DNA of 64,000 nucleotides from Bog-532 sp963830385 (GTDB lineage Bacteria; Actinomycetota; Actinomycetes; Streptosporangiales; Streptosporangiaceae), in the NCBI GenBank assembly GCA_963830385.1, contig CAWHMD010000014.1, positions 62,001 to 126,000 on the forward strand, written 5' to 3'. The notes under the pieces were generated by a model, which was not told where the DNA came from, ran no database searches, and was given only the letters and a program-made list of their open reading frames with translations. Positions 18,814 through 26,794 of the stretch are shown here, in pieces. How positions within the stretch are numbered: position 1 is the stretch's first letter; each line of letters starts with the position of its first letter. The position numbers and the translations under genes were made by a program.

Positions 18814-19584
18814 ATGTGGGATCCGGGTCAGTATCAGCGGTTCGCTGACGAGCGGAGCCGGCCGTTCGCCGACCTGACCGCCCGGATCGGCGCCGAGGCT
18901 CCCGCCACCGTCGTCGACCTGGGCTGCGGCCCCGGCAACCTGACCGCCGATCTGGCCCGCCGCTGGCCGGGGGCGGTGGTGCACGGGGTGGACAACTCGC
19001 CGTCGATGATCGAGGCGGCCCGCCGGGAGGAGAAGCCGCCCCGGCTCACCTTCGAGGTCGCCGACCTGCGGGACTGGGCACCGCCCGGCCCGGTCGACGT
19101 GATCACCAGCAACGCCGTGCTGCAGTGGGTGCCCGGCCACCTGGAGCTGCTGCCGCGGTGGGCCGGCTGGCTGACCCCCGGTGGCTGGCTGGCGTTCCAG
19201 CTGCCCGGTAACTCGGACCAGCCGCCACACGTGGCCATCCGCGAAATGGCGGGCTCGCCGCGGTGGCGGCCGCTGCTGGCCGGCCTGGAGCTCAACCGGC
19301 AGGCCGGCGACCTGACCGGCTACCTGGACGTGCTGGCCGCCGCGGGCTGCCGGGTCGACGCCTGGGAGACCACCTACCTGCACGTGCTGGCGGGGGAGGA
19401 CCCGGTGGTCGAGTGGGTCAAGGGCACGGCCCTGCGCCCGGTGCTGGCCGCGCTGGACGAGACGCAGGCGGCCGAGTTCCTGGCCGAGTTCGGGATGCGG
19501 ATGCGGCGCGCGTATCCGGCCAGGTCATTTGGTACGGTGCTGCCCTTCCGGCGCGTCTTTGCGGTGGCCCAGCGGTCAGCCTGA
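18814..19584 (+). CDS. tam: Trans-aconitate 2-methyltransferase
   Basis: 256 residues starting MWDPGQYQRFADERSRPF, the usual Tam N-terminus. SAM-binding motif VVDLGCGPGNLT, then VHGVDNSPSMIE, ITSNAVLQWV and FQLPGNSDQPPH, all family hallmarks. It methyl-esterifies trans-aconitate, a spontaneous isomer of the citric-acid-cycle intermediate cis-aconitate that inhibits aconitase. GTG at 18772 is in frame but would put an operator inside the gene, so ATG 18814 is preferred. Regulated by the divergent TamR. Confidence 0.92.
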   Translation: MWDPGQYQRFADERSRPFADLTARIGAEAPATVVDLGCGPGNLTADLARRWPGAVVHGVDNSPSMIEAARREEKPPRLTFEVADLRDWAPPGPVDVITSNAVLQWVPGHLELLPRWAGWLTPGGWLAFQLPGNSDQPPHVAIREMAGSPRWRPLLAGLELNRQAGDLTGYLDVLAAAGCRVDAWETTYLHVLAGEDPVVEWVKGTALRPVLAALDETQAAEFLAEFGMRMRRAYPARSFGTVLPFRRVFAVAQRSA

Positions 19585-19664
19585 CCCGAAACCTGGCCGT
19601 GAGCTGGGGGAAACACGGGCGTTGCCTGACAAACGTATCTCCTTAACTAAAGAGTCGGCGGATA

Positions 19665-19694
19665 TACCTACTTTCCAAATTGATTTAGTAGGTA
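19665..19694. promoter_or_regulatory. Inverted repeat upstream of the cysteine leader peptide
   Basis: TACCTACT (19665-19672) and AGTAGGTA (19687-19694) form a perfect 8-base dyad separated by 14 AT-rich bases. It ends 20 bases before the leader peptide start and so overlaps the expected promoter. Likely a regulator site for the leader-cdo-rhodanese transcript; the regulator is unknown. Confidence 0.5.
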
Positions 19695-19714
19695 ATGGCT
19701 GGCATGATCGTTCC

Positions 19715-19798
19715 GTGCCCAGCAGGAACCATCGATGCCACCACCGCCTCCACGTGGACCTACGTCGTCAGGCGAGTGCCTTGTGTCCGGCCGTGTGA
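19715..19798 (+). CDS. Putative sulfur/cysteine leader peptide
   Basis: 27-residue peptide starting GTG 19715 (MPSRNHRCHH...) and containing RLHVDLRRQASALC before its stop. This pattern (R-x-H-V-D-L, then A-S-A-L-C near the end) matches short leader peptides found before sulfur and cysteine genes in many actinobacteria. It stops 60 bases before cysteine dioxygenase. Cys codons at positions 8 and 24 could sense cysteinyl-tRNA supply by attenuation, as shown for polycysteine leaders in mycobacteria. No Shine-Dalgarno is evident, and a leaderless start is possible. Confidence 0.72.
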   Translation: MPSRNHRCHHRLHVDLRRQASALCPAV

Positions 19799-19858
19799 CC
19801 CCACGGCCCACCGCCGGCGCGTGCCGGCCAGCAACAAGGCAAGGAGATACGACGCCCG

Positions 19859-20341
19859 ATGACCACCTCGACTGTTCCCGCCGCACTCAGCCCCCGCCAG
19901 CTCGCTGAGGAAGTCCGCAAGATCACCGATGCGCCCCGTGAGTGGATGGCCCGGGTCCGGCTCAGCGCCGACGGCCGCTGGTACGAGCGCATCCACATCG
20001 ACGGCCAGTACGAGATCTGGCTGATCAGCTGGCTGCCCGGGCAGGCCACCGGGTTCCACGACCACGGCGGGTCGTCCGGCGCGTTCGGTGTGGTGTTCGG
20101 CACGCTGGAGGAGCACCAGGCCGGCACCCCGCAGCAGCGCCACCCGGTGACCGCGGCCCCGGTCAATGCCGGCCGGATCCGGTCGTTCGGCCCGGAGTAC
20201 ATTCACGATGTGCGCAACACCTCCGAAGCGGTCGCCGTCAGCGTGCACGCCTACTCGCCGCCGCTGCCGGAGATGACCCGCTACGACCTGATCGAGGGCC
20301 GGCTGGTGCGGCTCGACACCGAGGACGCCGGCCAGTGGTGA
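19859..20341 (+). CDS. cdo: Cysteine dioxygenase family protein
   Basis: 160 residues, cupin fold. Oxidises cysteine to cysteine sulfinate with non-haem iron. Iron ligands are seen as the two His of GFHDHGGSSGAFGVV and the later His of YIHDVRN. Length and motif order match bacterial type I cysteine dioxygenases. AAGGAG stands upstream of ATG 19859. Preceded by a cysteine-type leader peptide and followed, with GTGA overlap, by a rhodanese, so the operon probably disposes of excess cysteine sulfur. Confidence 0.9.
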   Translation: MTTSTVPAALSPRQLAEEVRKITDAPREWMARVRLSADGRWYERIHIDGQYEIWLISWLPGQATGFHDHGGSSGAFGVVFGTLEEHQAGTPQQRHPVTAAPVNAGRIRSFGPEYIHDVRNTSEAVAVSVHAYSPPLPEMTRYDLIEGRLVRLDTEDAGQW

Positions 20342-20829
20342 GCCCGGCGGCGGGCGCGGCCCCCTCGGCCCCGGCAGCCCCGGCGGCCCCGGCGGCCGCG
20401 AGTCCCGCCCACCGGCCCGCCGGGTCCCGGAGCATCGACCAGATCCTGGCCGAGGCCCGGGACCGGCTGGACCGGCTCGGGCCGGCCGAGGCGTTCGCCG
20501 CGTTCTCGGCCGGCGCGGTGCTGGTGGACATCCGCCCGGAGGCCCAGCGGGCCCGCGAGGGCGGCATCCCGGGCGCGCTGATCGTCGAGCGCAACGTGCT
20601 CGAGTGGCGCTTCGACCCGGCCAGCGACGCGCGGCTGCCGTGGGTGCGCGGCTACGACCACGAGGTCATCGTGTTCTGCTCGGAGGGCTACACCTCGAGC
20701 CTGGCCGCGGCGGCCCTGCAGGACCTCGGCCTGGCCCGCGCCACCGACCTGGCCGGCGGTTTCCTGGCCTGGCAGGCCGACGGCCTGCCGACCTGTCCCC
20801 CCGCCGCCACCACCGGCCGCGCCTGCTGA
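20338..20829 (+). CDS. Rhodanese-like sulfurtransferase
   Basis: 163 residues. After an Ala/Pro-rich disordered N-terminus of about 30 residues comes one rhodanese domain: VLVDIRPEAQRAREGGIPGALIVERNVLEWRF, active-site loop FCSEGYTSSLAA with the sulfur-carrying Cys, and LAGGFLAWQADGLP. It moves sulfane sulfur, probably in connection with the dioxygenase encoded just upstream, with which it overlaps by four bases. A terminal Cys (GRAC) is unusual and could be exposed. Confidence 0.88.
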   Translation: MSPAAGAAPSAPAAPAAPAAASPAHRPAGSRSIDQILAEARDRLDRLGPAEAFAAFSAGAVLVDIRPEAQRAREGGIPGALIVERNVLEWRFDPASDARLPWVRGYDHEVIVFCSEGYTSSLAAAALQDLGLARATDLAGGFLAWQADGLPTCPPAATTGRAC

Positions 20830-20867
20830 GGTCCGAGCCGCGCCAGCGAGCCGCGCCGGGCCGGCCG

Positions 20868-21539
20868 TTACTCCCGGCCGGAGTCGTGCTCGTCGCGGTG
20901 GGCGGCGATGACGCCGGGGGAGATGCGGGGCTCGGCGTCCAGGTTGGACAGGCCGTTCCAGGCCAGGTTGATCAGGTGGGCGGCCACGTCTTCGAGCTCG
21001 GGCTTGCGGGCGTCCAGCCACCACTGGCCGGCGAACGCCACCATGCCCACCAGCATCTGCGCGTACATCGGGGCGAGCTTGCGGTCCTGGCCCCGGGCCG
21101 CCAGGAAGTCACCGACGATGTACTCGACCTGGCCGGCGATGTCGGACAGCAGGGTGCCGAAGGTGCCGGTCCCGGAGCCGGGCGGCGAGTCCCGGACCAG
21201 GATCCGGAACCCGTCCGCGTTGTCCTCGATGTACTTCAGCAGCCGGACGGCGGCGCCCTCGAACTTGTAGACGGTGTTGTCGCCCTCGAGCAGGGTGGTG
21301 GCCATGGTCAGCAACCGATCGACCTCCCGGTCGACGACCACTGCGTACAGCCCCTCCTTGCCGCCGAAGTGCTCGTACACCACGGGCTTGGACACGCCGG
21401 CCTTGGCCGCGATCTCCTCGATCGACGTGCCCTCGAATCCCCGCTCGGCGAACAGGCGCCGGCCGATGTCGAGCAGCTGCTCGCGGCGCTCTTTCCCGGT
21501 CATCCGGCGACGGTTTGATCTATGGGGAGGGTCAGTCAC
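20868..21539 (-). CDS. TetR family transcriptional regulator
   Basis: 223 residues. N-terminal helix-turn-helix is clear: GKERREQLLDIGRRLFAERGFEGTSIEEIAAKAGVSKPVVYEHFGGKEGLY. The C-terminal ligand domain is all helical and uncharacterised. It sits 15 bases downstream of an acyl-CoA desaturase gene on the same strand, so it is likely in the same transcript and may regulate it through the palindrome at 22723-22742, sensing an acyl-CoA. That function is inferred from position. Confidence 0.85.
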   Translation of the reverse strand: MTDPPHRSNRRRMTGKERREQLLDIGRRLFAERGFEGTSIEEIAAKAGVSKPVVYEHFGGKEGLYAVVVDREVDRLLTMATTLLEGDNTVYKFEGAAVRLLKYIEDNADGFRILVRDSPPGSGTGTFGTLLSDIAGQVEYIVGDFLAARGQDRKLAPMYAQMLVGMVAFAGQWWLDARKPELEDVAAHLINLAWNGLSNLDAEPRISPGVIAAHRDEHDSGRE

Positions 21540-21554
21540 TTGTCCATCATTGCG

Positions 21555-22649
21555 TTAGCCGGCCGTTTCGTCACTGATCCGTACGGCCCGGGCACTCATT
21601 GAGTCCAGCCTGTGACGTGTCATCGAGCCGAGCTTCCTGGTCGCGGTGGCGGGGCGCTTGGCCTCCAGCCGCCGGGCGTCCGGCCAGCGGACGTCGTAGG
21701 CCCAGCCCAGCTTCTCCAGGGCCCAGATCACCCGGGCGCTGGGGTCGAGCTGGCCCTTGAGCACGCCGTGGCGGGCACAGGTCGGGTCGGCGTGGTGCAG
21801 GTTGTGCCAGGACTCGCCGAACGAGGCGATGGCCAGCCAGGACACGTTGCGGGCCTTGTCCCGGACCTCGAACTCCTCGGTGCCGAAGGTGTGACAGATC
21901 GAGTTGATCGACCAGGTCACGTGGTGCAGCAGCGCGACCCGGACCAGGCTGGCCCAGAAGAACGCGGTCAGCGCGCCGTGCCAGGACATCCCCCACAGGC
22001 CGCCGATCAGGGCCGGGGCCAGCATCGAGGTCAGCACGATCACCGGGAAGAGCTTGTGCACGATCCGGAGCTTGCGGTCGGCCAGCAGGTCGGGGATGAA
22101 CTTCTCCTGCGAGGTCTTGTTCTCATCGAACAACCACAGCATGTGGGCGTAGGCCAGGCCCTTGGCCAGCGCCTTGGTGTCGTCCCCGTACCGCCAGGGC
22201 GAGTGCGGGTCGCCTTCCCGGTCGCTGTACTTGTGGTGGCGCCGGTGATCGGCGACCCAGTTGAACACCGGGCCCTCGATGGCCATGGTGCCGAACACCG
22301 CCAGCGCGACCCGCAGGCCGGCCTTGGCCTTGAACGAGCCGTGGGTGAAGTACCGGTGGAAGCCGACGGTCACGCCGAGCCCGCTCAGCCAGTAGAAGAC
22401 CAGCGCGATGACCACATCGTGCCAGCCGAGGCCCCAGCCCCAGGCCAGCGGGATGGCGGCGATCAGGGCGAGCAGGGGCACGACGACGAAGACCCCGACC
22501 AGCGCGCGCTGGGCTACGGTGGCGGGTTCCTCGGCGAGATCGGGGCGGGTCGCCGGCCGGGTCGCGGCCGGGTCTGCCGGAGTCGCAGGGCCGGCTGAGC
22601 CGTTTGGGCCGGTGCCGGGGGCTTTCGCCCGGGTGGTGGAGGTGGTCAT
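21555..22649 (-). CDS. Acyl-CoA / fatty acid desaturase
   Basis: 364 residues, integral membrane di-iron desaturase. The three histidine boxes are present: HRYFTH, HRRHH and HNLHH. Hydrophobic segments flank them (LVGVFVVVPLLALIAAIPLAWG, VVIALVFYWLSGLGVTVGF, LTAFFWASLVRVALL). It probably introduces a delta-9 double bond to adjust membrane fluidity. ATG 22649 was chosen because GAGGAG lies five bases upstream; the frame remains open to 22763 but that stretch covers the promoter palindrome. Confidence 0.92.
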   Translation of the reverse strand: MTTSTTRAKAPGTGPNGSAGPATPADPAATRPATRPDLAEEPATVAQRALVGVFVVVPLLALIAAIPLAWGWGLGWHDVVIALVFYWLSGLGVTVGFHRYFTHGSFKAKAGLRVALAVFGTMAIEGPVFNWVADHRRHHKYSDREGDPHSPWRYGDDTKALAKGLAYAHMLWLFDENKTSQEKFIPDLLADRKLRIVHKLFPVIVLTSMLAPALIGGLWGMSWHGALTAFFWASLVRVALLHHVTWSINSICHTFGTEEFEVRDKARNVSWLAIASFGESWHNLHHADPTCARHGVLKGQLDPSARVIWALEKLGWAYDVRWPDARRLEAKRPATATRKLGSMTRHRLDSMSARAVRISDETAG

Positions 22650-22722
22650 CGTGCTCCTCGCTGTGGTCAGGGCCCTGAGGCACTGGGTTCGGACCAAGCG
22701 CTCTTGACGCTTACGTAACCGT

Positions 22723-22742
22723 AACCTACGAAACCGTAGGTT
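22723..22742. promoter_or_regulatory. Palindromic operator upstream of the desaturase
   Basis: AACCTACG-AAAC-CGTAGGTT, perfect 8-base arms around four bases, 74 bases before the desaturase start. The 20-base size suits a TetR dimer, and a TetR gene is the next gene in the same direction. An AT-rich stretch follows at 22760-22790. Confidence 0.6.
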
Positions 22743-22918
22743 AGGCAAGGGCTGCGGGCACATTTTTGGAAATAATTAACTTTTGCGCAGCTCATGGGCG
22801 TGCCGAATGACGCCAAAGTCGTCCGCTACCCGGTCCGGCCCCGATCATGCGAGTCATGCGAGCCTGGTCCGCGTGGCCCGGAAGGCCGGCCGTTCCCCGG
22901 TAAAGTGGTGCCCGGCGA

Positions 22919-22991
22919 TCCCGGGTCGTCTAGCCAGGCAGGACAGCGGACTTTGAATCCGTCAACGAAGGTTCGAATCCTTCCCCGGGAG
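22919..22991 (+). tRNA. tRNA-Gln (anticodon UUG)
   Basis: Cloverleaf folds by eye: acceptor TCCCGGG pairs with CCCGGGA and the discriminator is G. The anticodon arm is GCGGA-CTTTGAA-TCCGT with anticodon TTG. The T arm is GAAGG-TTCGAAT-CCTTC. The CCA end is not encoded. Length 73. A tRNA-Gln a little upstream of glmU is a common actinobacterial arrangement. Confidence 0.95.
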
Positions 22992-23215
22992 CTGTGACTC
23001 CCCCGGCCGTGCGTGGTCCCGGCCGCTTCGTGCCTTTTTATTCATTTGGAAAAAGTCCCGGCGGGTAGGAGCCCCCACGGCGGGTTCGCCGTTCACACCC
23101 CGGGGCGCTCTCCCGGCCTCCGCCCGCCGCCAGGGAATGCGCAGGCCCCTGATATAGTTAGTTGACATTAAGCAAGTTAATTCTGTGTTTCTCTGCGTTG
23201 GGAGCTCGTTCGTTC

Positions 23216-25924
23216 ATGGCGGTGAAATCCGGCGCGACCGGTTCGGGTCCGGCCGCGCACGCGAAGCGCGGCGGCCGGGAGCTCGGTCCCCGTTACAAGT
23301 GGATCGCGCTGTCCAACACCACGCTCGGCGTGCTGATGGCCACGATCAACCAGTCGATCGTGCTGATCGCGCTGCCGGACATCTTCCGCGGCATCGGCGT
23401 CAACCCACTGGCGTCCGGTAACACCGGTTACCTGCTGTGGATGTTCATGGGCTTCCTGGTCGTGTCGGCCGTGCTGGTGGTGTCGTTCGGGCGGCTGGGC
23501 GACATGTTCGGCCGCGTACGGATGTACAACATGGGCTTCGCGGTCTTCACGATCGCCTCGATCTTCCTGGCCGCGACCTGGATGACCGGTACCGACGCCG
23601 CCCTCTGGCTGATCATCTGGCGGATCGTCCAGGGCATCGGCGGCGCGTTCCTGTTCGCCAACTCGACCGCGATCCTGACCGACGCGTTCCCGGCCAACCA
23701 GCGGGGCACCGCCCTCGGCATCAACGCGATCGCCGCGATCTCCGGGTCGTTCCTCGGGCTGCTGATCGGCGGCGTGCTCGCCCCGATCGAATGGCGCCTG
23801 GTGTTCCTGGTCTCGGTGCCGGTCGGCGTGTTCGCCACCTTCTGGGCCTACTTCATGCTGCACGACCTGAGCGAGCGCCATCACGCCCGGATGGACTGGT
23901 GGGGCAACGTCCTGTTCGCGGTCGGCCTGATCGCGATCCTGGTCGGCATCACCTACGGCCTCGAGCCCTACGGCGGGCACCCGATGGGCTGGACCAGCCC
24001 ATTCGTCCTCTCGATGATCATCGGCGGGGTCATCGTGCTGATCGTCTTCGGGCTGGTCGAGACCAAGGTCGCGGAGCCGATGTTCCGGCTGTCGCTGTTC
24101 AGGATCCGGGCCTTCGCGGCTGGCAACCTGGCCAACCTGATGATGGGTCTCGGCCGTGGTGGCATGCAGTTCACGCTGATCATCTGGCTGCAGGGCATCT
24201 GGCTGCCGCTGCACGGTTACAGCTTCTCCCAGACCCCATTGTGGGCCGGCATCTACCTGATCCCGCTGACCATCGGGTTCCTGGTCTCGGCGCCGCTGTC
24301 CGGCTTTTTGTCCGACCGCTACGGCGCCCGGGCCTTCACCGTGGTCGGCGCGCTGCTGACCGTGGGCAGCTTCGTGTGCCTGATGTTCCTGCCGGTGAAC
24401 TTCACCTACTGGGTGTTCGCGCTGATCCTGGCGCTCAACGGCTTCGGCTCGGGCCTGTTCGCCTCGCCCAACCGGGCCGAGATCATGAACTCGGTCCCGG
24501 CCGGCCAGCGCGGCGCGGCCGGCGGCACGATCGCCACGTTCCAGAACGCGTCGTTCGTGCTGTCCATCGGGATCTTCTTCTCGCTGATCGTCACCGGCCT
24601 GGCCAGCCACCTGCCAGCTTCCCTGTCGAGCGGCCTGACCAGCAACGGCGTCCCGGCCGCGGCCGCCAGCACGATCAGCCACCTGCCCCCGATCGGCGTA
24701 CTGTTCGCCGCCTTCCTGGGTTACAACCCGATCAAGCAGCTGCTCGGGTCGCAGCTGAACCACCTTTCGGCGGCGCACGCCTCCTACCTGACCGGCCGCG
24801 ACTTCTTCCCGTCGGTGATCACCCACCCGTTCAAGGACGGCCTGGCCATCGCGTTCTGGTTCGCGATCGCGGCCAGCGTCATTGCCGCCCTCGCCTCGCT
24901 GCTCACCGGGCAGCGCAAGCGGCGGTCGCGGCCGGCCGAACCGGCCGGCGAGGAGCTGGCGGGCGCGGCCAGCGAGGGTGCCTGGGAGCCGGCCGAGCTG
25001 GTCATCCCGGCGGTGGACGTGTCCGACCCGGCGTCCGGGGCGGCCCGGCTGGCCGCGGTCCAGCAGGCCAGCTCGCCGGCCACGGCCGGGGTCACCGGTA
25101 CCGTGCGTGACCTCAGCGGCGTGCCGGTGGCCGGGGCCAACGTCATCGTGACCTCGGCCGAGGGCCGCCAGCTGACCCGGGCGGCGGCCTCGCCGGTCGG
25201 CCGGTACACGCTGACCGGGCTGCCCGCCGCGGCGATCACCATGATCGTCACCGCAGCCGGGCACGAACCCACCGCGGCGGCGCTGCTGACCCGGCCCGGC
25301 TCGGTCGCCGAACGCGACTTCACGCTGGCCGGCAGCGGGGTGGTGAGCGGGGTCGTGCGGTCGGCCGCCCAGGGTGGCCTGCCGCTGGCCGGGGCCCGGG
25401 TCGTCATCAGCGACCCGGCCGGCCGGGTGGTGGCCAGCGCGGTGACCAGCAGTGACGGCGGCTTCTCGGTCCAGGGCGCCCCGTCCGGGACGTACGCGCT
25501 GACCGCGACCGCCTCCGGGCACCTGCCCGCCAGCCAGCAGGTGCTGCTGAACGGGTACTCCGAGACGGCCCAGCTGACGCTGCCGCTCGAGCGCGAGGTG
25601 CACGGGTTCGTGCGCGCCCCGGGCGGAGCCCCGATGCCGGGCATCAGCGTCACCGCCGCCAGCGCGAGCGGCGAGATCGTGGCCAGCGGGGTCACCGATG
25701 CCGACGGCTGGTACCGGCTGACCGGCCTCGGCGACGGTGAGCACGTGCTGGTGGCCGGCGGCCACGAGCACGTGTCGGCCACGGTCGAGGTGACCAGCGG
25801 GGAAACCACCTCGGTGACCGTCCAGATCGGCGGCGTGGCCGCTTCCGGCCGGCCAGCCGCCGGCCTGAGCGGACCTCACAACTCGGAACCGGGCCCGGAG
25901 AATGAGTTCAGTGGAACAGTTTGA
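23216..25924 (+). CDS. MFS transporter fused to three carboxypeptidase-regulatory-like domains
   Basis: 902 residues. Residues 1 to about 570 are a 14-helix DHA2-type drug/proton antiporter, with RLGDMFGRVR between early helices. A basic KRRSR stretch after the last helix predicts a cytoplasmic C-terminus. From about residue 625 three similar beta-sandwich repeats follow (GVTGTVRDLSGVPVAGANVIV, GVVSGVVRSAAQ, EVHGFVRAPGGAPMPGISVTA), each with a DG(G/W)(F/Y) strand, typical of CarboxypepD_reg domains. ATG 23216 has GGGAG upstream. The promoter zone 23150-23190 is AT-rich. The substrate is unknown. Confidence 0.85.
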   Translation: MAVKSGATGSGPAAHAKRGGRELGPRYKWIALSNTTLGVLMATINQSIVLIALPDIFRGIGVNPLASGNTGYLLWMFMGFLVVSAVLVVSFGRLGDMFGRVRMYNMGFAVFTIASIFLAATWMTGTDAALWLIIWRIVQGIGGAFLFANSTAILTDAFPANQRGTALGINAIAAISGSFLGLLIGGVLAPIEWRLVFLVSVPVGVFATFWAYFMLHDLSERHHARMDWWGNVLFAVGLIAILVGITYGLEPYGGHPMGWTSPFVLSMIIGGVIVLIVFGLVETKVAEPMFRLSLFRIRAFAAGNLANLMMGLGRGGMQFTLIIWLQGIWLPLHGYSFSQTPLWAGIYLIPLTIGFLVSAPLSGFLSDRYGARAFTVVGALLTVGSFVCLMFLPVNFTYWVFALILALNGFGSGLFASPNRAEIMNSVPAGQRGAAGGTIATFQNASFVLSIGIFFSLIVTGLASHLPASLSSGLTSNGVPAAAASTISHLPPIGVLFAAFLGYNPIKQLLGSQLNHLSAAHASYLTGRDFFPSVITHPFKDGLAIAFWFAIAASVIAALASLLTGQRKRRSRPAEPAGEELAGAASEGAWEPAELVIPAVDVSDPASGAARLAAVQQASSPATAGVTGTVRDLSGVPVAGANVIVTSAEGRQLTRAAASPVGRYTLTGLPAAAITMIVTAAGHEPTAAALLTRPGSVAERDFTLAGSGVVSGVVRSAAQGGLPLAGARVVISDPAGRVVASAVTSSDGGFSVQGAPSGTYALTATASGHLPASQQVLLNGYSETAQLTLPLEREVHGFVRAPGGAPMPGISVTAASASGEIVASGVTDADGWYRLTGLGDGEHVLVAGGHEHVSATVEVTSGETTSVTVQIGGVAASGRPAAGLSGPHNSEPGPENEFSGTV

Positions 25925-26687
25925 GCAGGTCCCGGTCAGCGGCCGGGTGCGCACGGCCGAGGGCGCGTCCATCACCGGCGCGGCGGTAACGCTGGCCGAC
26001 CTGTCCGGCCGCCAGGTCGCGGTGGCCCGGACCGACACGGCCGGCCAGTACCAGCTGGCCGCCCCCGGCGCGGGCTCGTACCTGGTGATCGTGTCCGCGC
26101 CCGGGCACCAGCCGGCCGCCTCGGTGCTGGCCGCCCCGGGCAGCGGCACCAGCCACGACATCGTGCTGCGGGGCGGCAGCGGCCTGGCCGGCGTCGTCCG
26201 GGCCGGCGGCTCGGGCCATCCGGTCGGCGGGGCCACGGTGACGGTAGCCAACGGCCGCGGCGAGATCGCCGGGGCGGCGACCACCGGCGCCGACGGCAGC
26301 TTCCGGCTCAGCCAGCTCCCCGAGGGCCAGTACACGGTGGTGGTGGCGGCGGCCGCCTACGCGCCGCTGGCGACCCAGGTGACCGTGGAAGAGGGCGAGC
26401 TGACCCAGCACGACGTCGAACTGCCCGCGTCCGGCCGGGTGGCCGGCACGGTGCTGACCGCCGACGGCGGCCAGCCGTTCCCGGCCGCCCAGGTGACGCT
26501 GACCAACGAGGTCGGCGCCGAGGTCGCGACGGCGACGGCGGACGCCGAGGGGCGGTTCACGCTGAACGACGTCCCGGCGGGTCGTTACACGCTCGTCGCG
26601 AGCGGTTACCGGCCTGGGGTGACAACGCTGCCCGCGGGCAACGGGCGCGCCCGGCAGGCGGACATAACGCTAGCGCTACCGGAGTGA
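25902..26687 (+). CDS. Protein made of three carboxypeptidase-regulatory-like domains
   Basis: 261 residues with three tandem Ig-like repeats: VSGRVRTAEGASITGAAVTL, LAGVVRAGGSGHPVGGATVTV, VAGTVLTADGGQPFPAAQVTL, each ending in an ADGSFRL/AEGRFTL-type strand. There is no signal peptide or membrane helix, so it appears cytoplasmic, unusual for these domains. It overlaps the end of the MFS fusion gene and its repeats resemble that gene's tail, so it likely arose by duplication and works with it. GTG 25911 has better spacing from GGAG than ATG 25902 and may be the true start. Confidence 0.8.
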   Translation: MSSVEQFEQVPVSGRVRTAEGASITGAAVTLADLSGRQVAVARTDTAGQYQLAAPGAGSYLVIVSAPGHQPAASVLAAPGSGTSHDIVLRGGSGLAGVVRAGGSGHPVGGATVTVANGRGEIAGAATTGADGSFRLSQLPEGQYTVVVAAAAYAPLATQVTVEEGELTQHDVELPASGRVAGTVLTADGGQPFPAAQVTLTNEVGAEVATATADAEGRFTLNDVPAGRYTLVASGYRPGVTTLPAGNGRARQADITLALPE

Positions 26688-26794
26688 ACCCGGCGCCGGG
26701 CTGTGCGACCTGGCGGTATCCTCCCAGTGAGGGGCGCGTGAACAGGTACGTCACCGCCCCGCCGTACCGGTAGCGATCCGAGGAGCCCTGCGCA

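Noticed and set aside
15700..26700. Accessory stretch as a mobile island
   Set aside because: No integrase, transposase or attachment repeat; the tRNA-Gln is intact and its 3' end is not duplicated nearby as far as I can see.
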